Assembly: GCA_935421135.1 (NCBI GenBank) | Contig: OW285188.1 | Location: forward strand, 17,709,233 to 17,773,232 | Reading direction: 5' to 3' | Source: Bugulina stolonifera | Taxonomy: Eukaryota; Bryozoa; Gymnolaemata; Cheilostomatida; Bugulidae | DNA length: 64,000 nucleotides | Shown here: one piece after another, positions 25,601 to 37,600 of the stretch | Layout of the letters: every line of letters starts with the position of its first letter | Numbering within the stretch: the stretch's first letter is position 1 | Notes under the pieces: model-generated | What the model was told of the DNA's origin: nothing | What the model saw: the letters and a program-made list of their open reading frames with translations, nothing else | Databases searched by the model: none | Translations under genes and position numbers: made by a program

Positions 25601-28600
25601 ATACGTTGAAAGAGAGTGATCCGACCTAGTAGGCGGTTCGCTAAGCGAATGACCTGACAAAAGGAAGTGAAAGTCTCTGTATCAAGTATAGATGTGTCTT
25701 TATTGAAAGCCAAGTGAAGACTGAGACAATGAACAGTGAAACAATGCCCTTTATATAGTATAAGGACTTCCGGCCGACGTAGTGTCGGGAAAAGACGACG
25801 TAAGGTCGTCCGGAAGTTGCGCAACAAGATGGCCGCCGGAAGCCCGACGGCCGACCCAAAATAGGTCGGGTTCTACAAAAGTTGCTTATAATGGACCAAT
25901 TCATGTACAAAATGAATATCAATGGATTCTGAGAGGTCGGGCCTCTGTACATTGGTATAAAAGGCATTAAAAGACTTAGTAATAATCATACATGAATGCA
26001 CATCAGTATGTAATGGGTATAAACACATGGAGACACGTATATAGACAGTAATTAAATGGTTTAACATGCAATGCAATTGAATGTGAGTATATGAACAGCT
26101 AATTATGAGAGTTTGAGTGTCAGATGAGTAGCGCTGTGACAACTACTAGGCACTTAGGGTGCTGTGGAGCTTCGTCCGGTAGTTGGAGTCGTATACAAAT
26201 GTCCTGTACCATTACAATATTGTAGGCCTGCACGGTGTTTCGGTTTCAAACGATGTAAACGATGTGTGAACCCTCGGTGTTACACATCGGCAAATTTTTT
26301 ATGCACCGAATCGTACCGGCACCGTGCCCAAACGATATATCGATGGTTCGGTGTAGTTCGATGTTATCGAACCGGGAGTTAGGTGCAGAAGTGGAGATAT
26401 TTTAGACTTTATATATGAATTTATCAACCAACATTTCAAATTTCTCCACATTACGTTATATAGAAACAAAGTTTTCAACTTGTTGCATTGTTGAATGGAT
26501 GGTAATGATGAAAAACGTTGAACAACCATTTGTTGAACACTTATAATATTTGCATGTCAACAACTATGCCAACATGTTGAAGTTGTTGGGTCTATATATT
26601 ACTTTTTGTTGACTTGTTGGGATGTTGAATTTCAATGGTAGCATATAGAAACAAATCGTGAGAAAGTTGAACTTGTTGGCAATTCACTAGTTAGAATTTG
26701 TTGAATAGCCTTTGTTGAACACTTATAATATTTATATATCAACAACTATGCCAACATGTTGAAGTTGTTGGGTCGATATATTATTTTTTGTTGACTTGTT
26801 GGGATGTTGAATTTCAATGATAGCATATAGAAACAAATCATGAAAAAGTTGAACTTGTTGACAATTCACTAGTTAGAATTTGTTGAATAGCCTTTGTTGA
26901 ACACTTATAATATTTACATGTCAACAACTATGCCAACATGTTGAAGTTGTTGGGTCGATATATTATTTTTTGTTGATTTGTTGGGATGTTGAATTTCAAT
27001 GATAGCATATAGAAACAAATCGTGAAAAAGTTGAACTTGTTGGCAATTCACTAGTTGGAGTTTGTTGAAAAGCCTTTGTTGAACAGCAATGGTATTTATA
27101 TATCAACAACTATGCAAACATGTTGAAGTTGTTGGGGCGATATATTATTTTTTGTTGAGTTGTTGGGATGTTAAATTTCAATGATAGCATATAGAAACAA
27201 ATCGTGAAAAAGTTGAACTTGTTGGCAATTCACTAGTTAGAATTTGTTGAATAGCCTTTGTTGAACAAAAATGGTATTTATATATCAACAACTATGCCAA
27301 CATGTTGAAGTTGTTGGGTCGATATATTATTTTTTGTTGACTTGTTGGGATGTTGATTTTCAATGATAGCATATAGAAACAAATCGTGAAAAAGTTGAAC
27401 TTGTTGGCAATTCACTAGCTGGAATTTGTTGAATAGCCTTTGTTGAACACTTATAATATTTACATGTCAACAACTATGCCAACATGTTGAAGTTGTTGGG
27501 TCGATATATTATTTTTTGTTGACTTGTTGGGATGTTGAATTTCAATGATAGCATATAGAAACAAATCGTGAAAAAGTTGAACTTGTTGGCAATTCACTAG
27601 TTAGAATTTGTTGAATAGCCTTTGTTGAACAAAAATGGTATTTATATATCAACAACTATGCCAACATGTTGAAGTAGTTGGGGCGATATATTATTTTTTG
27701 TTGACTTGTTGGGATGTTGAATTTCAATGATAGCATATAGAAACAAATCGTGAAAAAGTTGAACTTGTTGGCAATTCACTAGTTAGAATTTGTTGAATAG
27801 CCTTTGTTGAACACTTATAATATTTACATGTCAACAACTATGCCAACATGTTGAAGTTGTTGGGGCGATATATTATTTTTTGTTGACTTGTTGGGATATT
27901 GAATTTCAATGATAGCATATAGAAACAAATCGTGAAAAAGTTGAACTTGTTGGCAATTCACTAGTTAGAATTTGTTGAATAGCCTTTGTTGAACACTTAT
28001 AATATGTACATGTCAACAACTATGCCAACATGTTGAAGTTGTTGGGGCGATATATTATTTTTTGTTGACTTGTTGGGATGTTGAATTTCAATGATAGCAT
28101 ATAGGAACAAATCGTGAAAAAGTTGAACTTGTTGGCAATTCACTAGTTAGAATTTGTTGAATAGCCTTTGTTGAACACTTATAATATTTACATGTCAACA
28201 ACTATGCCAACATGTTGAAGTTGTTGGGTCGATATATTATTTTTTGAATTGCCAACAAGTTCAACTTTTTCATGATTTGTTTCTATATGCTATCATTGAA
28301 ATTCAACATCCCAACAAGTCAACAAAAAATAATACATCGACCCAACAACTTCAACATGTTGGCATAGTTGTTGATATATAAATATTATTAGTGTTCAACA
28401 AAGGCTATTCAACAAACACTAACTAGTGAATTGCCAACAAGTTCAACTTTTTCATGATTTGTTTCTATATGGTATCATTGAAATTCAACATCCCAACAAC
28501 TCAACAAATAATAATATATCGACCCAACATCTTCAACATGTTGGCATAGTTGTTGATATATAAATACTATTAGTGTTCAACAAACGACTATTCAACAAAC

Positions 28601-31600
28601 TCTAACTAGTAAATTGCCAACAAGTTTAACTTTTTCATGATTTGTTTTTATATGCTATCATTGAAATTCAACATCCCAACAAGTCAACAAATAATAATAT
28701 ATTGACCCAACATCTTCAACATGTTGGCATAGTTGTTGATATATAAACACTATTAGTGTTCAACAAACGACTATTCAACAAACTCTAACTAGTAAATTGC
28801 CAACAAGTTCAACTTTTTCATGATCTGTTTCTATATGCTATAATTGAAATTCAACATCCCAACATCTTCAACACGTTGGCATAATTGTTGATATATAAAT
28901 ATTATTAGTGTTCAACAAAGACTATTCAACAAACCCCTAACTAGTGAATTACCAACAAGTTCAACTTTTTCACGATTTGTTTCTATATGCTATCATTGAA
29001 ATTCAACATCTCAACATGTTGGCATAGTTGTTGATATACAAATATTATTAGTGTTCAACAAAGACTATTCAACAAACCCCTAACTAGTGAATTGCCGACA
29101 AGTTCAACTTTTTCACGATTTGGTTCTATATGCTATCATTGAAATTCAACATCTCAACATGTTGGCATAGTTGTTGATATATAAATATTATAAGTGTTCA
29201 ACAAAGGCTATTCAACAAATTCCAACTAGTGAATTGCCAACAAGTTCAACTTTTTCACGATTTGTTTCTATACGCTATCATTGAAATTCGACATCCCAAC
29301 AAGTCAACAAAAAATAATATATCGACCCAACAACTTCAACATGTTGGCATAGTTGTTGACATGTAAATATTATAAGTGTTCAACAAAGGCAATTCAACAA
29401 ATTCTAACTAGTGAATTGCCAACAAGTTCAACTTTTTCACGATTTGTTTCTATATGCTATCATTGAAATTCAACATCCCAACAAGTCAACAAAAAATAAT
29501 ATATCGACCCAACAACTTCAACATGTTGGCATAGTTGTTGACATGTAAATATTATAAGTGTTCAACAAAGGCTATTCAACAAATTCTAACTAGTGAATTG
29601 CCAACAAATTCAACTTTTTCACGATTTGTTTCTATATGCTATCATTGAAATTCAACATCTCAACATGTTGGCATAGTTGTTGATATACAAATATTATTAG
29701 TGTTCAACAAACACTATTCAACAAACCCCTAACTAGTGAATTGCCGACAAGTTCAACTTTTTCACGATTTGTTTCTATATGCTATCATTGAAATTCAACA
29801 TCTCAACATGTTGGCATAGTTGTTGATATATAAATATTATAAGTGTTCAACAAAGGCTATTCAACAAATTCTAACTAGTGAATTGCCAACAAGTTCAACT
29901 TTTTCACGATTTGTTTCTATACGCTATCATTGAAATTCAACATCCCAACAAGTCAACAAAAAATAATATATCGACCCAACAACTTCAACATGTTGGCATA
30001 GTTGTTGACATGTAAATATTATAAGTGTTCAACAAAGGCAATTCAACAAATTCTAACTAGTGAATTGCCAACAAGTTCAACTTTTTCACGATTTGTTTCT
30101 ATATGCTATCATTGAAATTCAACATCCCAACATCTTCAACATGTTGGCATAATTGTTGATATATAAATATTAGTAGTGTTCAACAAAGACTATTCAACAA
30201 ACCCCTAACTAGTGAATTGCCAACAAGTTCAACTTTTTCACGATTTGTTTCTATATGCTATCATTGAAATTCAACATCTCAACATGTTGGCATAGTTGTT
30301 GATATACAAATATTATTAGTGTTCAACAAAGACTATTCAACAAACCCCTAACTAGTGAATTGCCGACAAGTTCAACTTTTTCACGATTTGGTTCTATATG
30401 CTATCATTGAAATTCAACATCTCAACATGTTGGCATAGTTGTTGATATATAAATATTATAAGTGTTCAACAAAGGCTATTCAACAAATTCCAACTAGTGA
30501 ATTGCCAACAAGTTCAACTTTTTCACGATTTGTTTCTATACGCTATCATTGAAATTCGACATCCCAACAAGTCAACAAAAAATAATATATCGACCCAACA
30601 ACTTCAACATGTTGGCATAGTTGTTGACATGTAAATATTATAAGTGTTCAACAAAGGCAATTCAACAAATTCTAACTAGTGAATTGCCAACAAGTTCAAC
30701 TTTTTCACGATTTGTTTCTAAATGCTATCATTGAAATTCAACATCCCAACAAGTCAACAAAAAATAATATATCGACCCAACAACTTCAACATGTTGGCAT
30801 AGTTGTTGACATGTAAATATTATGAGTGTTCAACAAAGGCTATTCAACAAATTCTAACTAGTGAATTGCCAACAAATTCAACTTTTTCACGATTTGTTTC
30901 TATATGCTATCATTGAAATTCAACATCCCAACAAGTCAACAAAAAATAATATATCGACCCAACAACTTCAACATGTTGGCATAGTTGTTGACATGTAAAT
31001 ATTATAAGTGTTCAACAAAGGCTATTCAACAAATTCTAACTAGTGAATTGCCAACAAGTTCAACTTTTTCATGATTTGTTTCTATATGCTATCATTGAAA
31101 TTCAACATCCCAACAAGTCAACAAAAAATAATATATCACCCCAACAAATTCAACATGTTGGCATAGTTGTTGATATATAAATACCATTTCTGTTCAACAA
31201 AGGCTATTCAACAAACTCCAACTAGTGAATTGCCAACAAGTTCAACTTTTTCACGATTTGTTTCTATATGCTATCATTGAAATTCAACATCCCAACAAGT
31301 CAACAAAAAATAATATATCGACCCAACAACTTCAACATGTTGGCATAGTTGTTGACATGTAAATATTATAAGTGTTCAACAAAGGCTATTCAACAAATTC
31401 TAACTAGTGAATTGCCAACAAGTTCAACTTTTTCACGATTTGTTTCTATATGCTATCATTGAAATTCAACATCTCAACAAGTCAACAAATATAGCCGCTG
31501 CCAGCCCAACAATTTCCCACGAGCTTTCAACTTCCTATGGGGTGTAGAAATTTTGGGCTCACTACTCTTCAACAACGTTTCGTAACTCTTCTACAACTTT

Positions 31601-34600
31601 CGCAACTGTTTCGTAAACTTCCAAATTTCTCCACTTCTGCACCTAACTGCGAACCGGATCGCTATGCCAGTAGTCATTCAATATTCATGCGGTCTAATGT
31701 CACGTGTTCTTGTTTACCTCACTTCAAACTAGGTTGCATACCTTCGCTAATCCGTTTCCACATTAACTGCCATCGTGGCTGTGATTGATTATCAATGTTG
31801 TGGAGGTAATAGTTATTATTAAATTATAATAAATTGATCAATAATTACGTAACTTAGCAGATTCTGCGTATATTATATTCTATCGTTTGCATATGATTGC
31901 TTTGTTCATGAATAGTGTGCTGAAATAGATTAGTAGTATACGATCGAATATAATGGATTATTATAAATATTATAATTAAATTTAAACATACCATTGGATT
32001 AATTATTTCTATTATAATTAATCTACTACTAATGTTTAAATTTGATTATAATCGCTTGTAACTAAAAATAGCTTCAATGCTTATAATAGTTAATAATTAT
32101 TAATTATGTTTTTTTAATTAAAAATCGTTGTGTAGTTATGCTTTTGGTAAGCACCAGCTCTTTATTTATTTAAAATAAGCTAATACTAATGTTCAATCAA
32201 TATTTTGTAGGTGGAATTCATCGGACTGAGCCATCGAAATATCAAATCTGAAGACAAATCTGCTAGATTCAATCGGTGGACACACTGAATTACACCAAAT
32301 CAGCAATCTATCAAGAAAGCTTGCAAGAAAGATTTCCTACATTATTTATCATTACATCATATGCAACTATGCTAGCGTTTCTTCTTTCTCTTGTGATATG
32401 AAGTTAGCCCATGTAATTTTAAATTTGTTATCTTTTTGTGTCAATGGTACGAGTGTGGTGGAAACAATGTTTGCTGTTTTTCTTCTGTAATTTGGTCACA
32501 ATCAGTAATAAATCTAATAAATTATATGTAGTCGGTTGGGTGTGTGTCCACCCTCATGTTTTTATATTTAATGTATTTATTAAAATTATATAAAATAGGT
32601 GAAGTAAGACCCAATGCAACTTAAGACTCACTAGACTACATGGGCAAATACAAAATCTTGGAGTAGGAGTTTCTTTCATTAACTCAGTAGCCACTTAAAT
32701 AAAAATAATATACATATACTATGTTTTAATCAAGCCCTGTCTGCCTGCCATACCTGAAAATAAAATAAAACAATGATTGGCATGAACTCATGTTGCAAGA
32801 AAGTGTTGTGGATTTTTGTTCCCTTGTATTGCACGATCATGATGGGACAACTCTATTAGGCAAACTAGCTCCTGGACCGGTTCGATCCGGTATATCGAAC
32901 CAAAGTTGACACCGTCTAACACCGCTTGAGACCAGGTTCAAGAGGTCCGGTGCGGTTCGATATATCGATCCAAATTTGGCATCGGTTGACACCGAATGAG
33001 ACCAGGCACAAGAGAACCGGTGTCAACCGGTGTTTGATTACCACCACCCTAAAAACCGAATACCAGTGGGGAGGCAACACCGGTGCAGGCCTACAATATT
33101 GTAATGTTTTATGCTGTGTATCACACAGGGTGCTGATGGTACGAGTGTGGGAAGAGCCTAGGCGTGATCGACTAGACTATGCTTCCTGCATTATATAAAG
33201 AGTGAGCAGTACTTGTGATTAGTCATGTGTAAGGGCCATAGGCCCGAGGTAATGCTTCAAAAAATCTCTGCAAGAGTATGTTATTCTAGCCTAAAAGACA
33301 GCTCGAACTACCTGGTCCAATGGGACGAAGAGCGGAAACTGGCTTCGCTAAGAGATAAGACTCTGTATAGCTGCTGAGAAGATGCGACTTTATAACAATA
33401 TGGCGGCAAAAGGCCGAGGCCCGACCTTAAAAGGGTTGGCCATTATGAAAAGTGCTTATAATGATGTGAAACAAAAAATATATAAAATGTAGCTAGTTCT
33501 GAGACCTTGGCCTCCCTTATGGTAGGCATACAAGGCAATTAGACTTAGAATATAAAGTAAAGTAAATGGCAGACCCTCAATTCTGAGTATGTCGGTGGTA
33601 TTTTATACCACAGCTAGGTGTGTCTTAATTTTATAGTGGTGTGTGAGCTTACCAAGTTCCCACCACCACTCTTCAGTCACTGCCTGTTATGAATCCAGCG
33701 TGAAGCACTGCTACAAGGCCGGAACAGACAGTGCTGGTGCTGCCATTTTTTCACCTGATGTGGCTGCTCTTGTATCGAAGAGGGCAGAGGTGGATCTTTA
33801 TCCTGCATGCGGATGAAATACACACAGGAGACCTCCATTATTTTAAGTCCTGATCCGCAGGGACTGAGTAGTCAGCCTAAGCCTAAACAGCTTGTCACAG
33901 CTTGGGAATCGAACCCAGGCTGTCTGGACTAGAGGCAAGCATCTTAACCCCTAGGCCATACCGACTTAGAATATAGAGCTATAGTTACAGTAATTGCACA
34001 ATATAAGCATGTATATAAAGATGTGCACGCACAACAGGGTAAGTATACGAGTATCCATGTAAGTATGAGTTGAATAAGACAACTAATATGTATCTATGTC
34101 AAGCCATAGCGGCTGATATGTGAAGGTTAGTACATGGGAGTGGCCTCAGACACCACAATATTTTGTGGAATGTAAAAAACACTTTAGCTTTTGAGTTTTA
34201 TGACATAGCCTAGGTCAGGGATGCCCAAACTTTTTGGCGGGAAGGGACAAATTCTAAAAGTGCACCAGGGGAAGGGACACTTAGTTGTTTCTGCTGCATT
34301 TATGAAGTTATTAAAAAGAAAATTTGATCATGATACAATACAAGTTATTTTATAGTTATAACACAATCATGTATCCATTGCGTTTGTTTTAACCAAAGTA
34401 TAACAGCAATTATAGTCATCCACTTTTGGGAGTACACGAAAAAAATAAAGGTAGAAAAAGACTGGCGAATTTTGAGCTGTTATTGGCAGCGAAGTTATGG
34501 TGGAGCGACAGGCCGTCTCAAAATTGAGCAAAAATGCCTTGTTCGCCAAATATAACGCATGCTATGTTTAATATATCATGTTTTACTTTCGACAACCCTG

Positions 34601-37600
34601 GCTTCTGATTGGCCAGCAAAGTTTTTACCGACTCCATTCCTCACTTCCGTCTGTAAACAAAAATTCAAAATTGATTATAATGTGATTGTCCACATATGAG
34701 ACATAAAAATAATTACTTGCGTTGGCAACACATGCTCAGACTAGAAATTGAGAAACATTGCTAGTACGTGTTGTTCAGTGGGATAAAGTTGTCAAGCTGG
34801 CAAAAGAGGTGGAAACGCAGCGAAAATATTCACAAATCAGATTCGGCCTTAAGATTAAAAGAGTTTATGTCAGCAAATTAAATGAAAATTGTAATGAATC
34901 TTTTATGCGTGTCAGATAATTCACTTGTGAACGCAACTATTAGTGGGCGGCATGAAGTTGTCCTTTCTTTTGTATCATCCTAAAGTCTGTGTCTCTTTTA
35001 GTAGCTGTCTGGTATGTTTATCAGCCAATCTTGGCTGATTTTTGCTTTTAATATAGTTCAGGTGACTGAACAAACTCTTACACAAGAATGTGCTACCAAA
35101 GAGTGTCATCAGTTTGACAGCAATTTTAGATAATTTGGAGTAGCTGCGCTTTCCACTTGACTCTGTCTTCAGCTCTTGGCACTGTGATTAGGTCAATCGG
35201 GCCATCAATTTTCTGTAGGTTTTAAATCTGTGGCTGAAATCATCTATGTCAGCTATAAATATTTTGGGATTTCCAAATGTGGGGATTTTTTCACATTGTG
35301 ATGTACTTTTAACTGCGACTTAAACAGTGTAATTGCTTTCACTACTCAGTCACAGAAAGACATGTATGCATGCAAAATTTGAAAAGTGGTGAAGGGACAC
35401 CAAAATTCATGCAAAGGGACACTGTGTCCCTTAGGGACACATTTGGGCATCCCTGGCCTAGGTATTATACTTTGCATAATATTTGGTTAGTATACACATC
35501 AATGTGTGCTTTGCATTGTCTCCAGGGAAGTCGAAGTCCATCTGAACATGGAGAGTTTGTTTGGAAAAAGTTTATAAAAAAGAAATCTAACATCAAGAAG
35601 ATAGCGATTGTGGCCCACGGTGCCGGTGGAGGGGTCACTGCTGACATGCTTAGAGAATATGAGCAGGATTTTAAGATGAGAGTGTTTGCTATCGCTTTCA
35701 CTGATGCTTTTGGGAGTGCATGTGGTTCAGCCAGGCAATACTTTAGTCAGGTAATGGTTCTCTAGCTCTCTCTTATTGTGCAGTCACATGTACTATTAAT
35801 ATAGAAGGTGTCATAGTTTGTGGTAATACTATGGCGATCTGACCAGAGCAGAACAATTACATGAACTATTAGTCCTAGTCATTTCTAAGGTTGAGAACCT
35901 TATATAATAATTATTAGTAAATATGCATGTGTTTTTATCACTTCCGCCGACTCAGGGTTGTACCTTGGGTGCCCACAGTTATGTCCTAGTCGTTCTTCTT
36001 AATGGACCACTAAGGTAGACCGAGCGACAGTAGTTACAAATGAATTGTAGAATAAAATGTTCATTAAATTTTACCCATGATGTACGTAGAATACCATGAT
36101 TTTTAGTGATAACTATTTGTGTATGTAATTAGGAGGGTCGATAGACCACTCTCGGTCCCACCCAATCCAGTGATCCCACAAGGGCACGAAACATTACAAT
36201 ACTCTTACATGTATATGAATAATAATATCTATGTGCAGTTCATTGCTACATGTAGTTGTATCTATAGTCACACATTTTATTTGTAGATGTATATTCATAA
36301 TGAGAAAGACACATTTTTTGAGTTTTGTTCAAACATTTCAGTGACAGACCTGCTAACATCGTCAGAGGTATTTTATTTCCTCTGGCGATGATAACCGGAC
36401 TGTTATCGAGATGTTAGGAAAATGAAACTCAAAAAGTGCGTCTAGTACTGCTCTTGTCCACACTGACATGATTGTATTAATCATAATGTAATATATTTTA
36501 TGCGTCTCCATATTCCAGTTCAGATGAGATGGATTTCAAAGCAGATAATGTCCTACACTTTAATAGACTTAGACTTACTTCAATTCTTTGGTGGCACTTA
36601 CTTACAACTTACTATACACAGGTGTGCACAAACTGGGTGACTAGTCACCAGCTTATCGGTTCTTTCGTGTCCCGTGGCTCTGACATGACCTGTGTGTCTG
36701 CTGGAACAATGAAACACGAGGAAACATCCCACTATGTTATCGATGAGGTGTTTAAATTCATTGAAGCAAGGATTAATGATACTAAACCTAGATCAGGTAC
36801 AGTAAAATATTTTGTCCTGCACCCAACAATTATATTATACATGTAATGTGGACTATATAGACCAAAGCTCTTTCAGTCATGACTAAAATCCAACCTGGAA
36901 CAATTAATATTTAGTGTTGTATATAAAGATTAATGGGGAGAAATAAATGAGTTTGAGTTCTAGTTGAAGTTTTCAGTGTTTGTCTGCATGGTATGAAATA
37001 GAAACCGTGATGCCACTTTGTAATGGTGGTGATGGTGTTATGATGTTTTGACTTATTTGATCTAGGAGATGGTGTTGTTAACCCTTACTCTTCTGCTTCA
37101 CACCATGATCAAGGGAGAGATGGCTATGATTGGCAAGATGATGAAAAGTGGAAAGAACGTGTTATGAGCGGTTTTGAAAAGTTGGAAGCAAGGTTTCGTA
37201 GCATACTAGGTACAGCGTTTTATACACTACGTATACATTCCTGCATTTCTGTTTGTATCAAATTTAATATAGCAGCTCCGACAATGGAATGATTCCTTGT
37301 TGGCATTGAATGTTTTTATGGCAGAATCGTCATAGCAAAATTGCCCAGTGCGGATAGACTTTTATTTGAACTCACATTTGATATTCCTGTGTGAATAAAC
37401 TTTTTATAAAAAAGGATATAATGAAGATTAGATGATATACATTGTATGTGCTTTATCTTATGCACAGTGTAACTAATAAAGGTCTACATGGATGTAGAAG
37501 GTGCATACTGCTTTATTATCAGTCATTGGCACATGTGTAAACTATACAAAGAGCTGATATCTTTTATTTATAAAATTTAATAAATTGTAAATTTGTTTAT

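Larger units (their letters stand above)
26223..33093. mobile_element. 6.9-kb hAT-like element in TRIM-ARB2 intron
   Basis: The ends TAGGCCTGCACGGTG and CACCGGTGCAGGCCTA are flanked by a perfect 8-bp duplication, CAATATTG (26215-26222 and 33094-33101). Subterminal regions (26,223-26,375 and 32,870-33,090) are rich in CCGGT/ACCGGT and ATATCGA motifs. The middle is mostly the nested foldback 26376-31649. No transposase is readable in the remaining 1.6 kb. The target octamer is the junction that two adjacent LTRs would create. Confidence 0.75.

Noticed and set aside
26525..31490. CRISPR-like array of repeats
   Set aside because: Units are 182 bp, contiguous without unique spacers, inverted halfway, and bounded by transposon ends in a eukaryotic intron.
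33899..33962. tRNA gene on minus strand
   Set aside because: It is the head of a SINE with a 13-bp target duplication and a body of about 330 bp.
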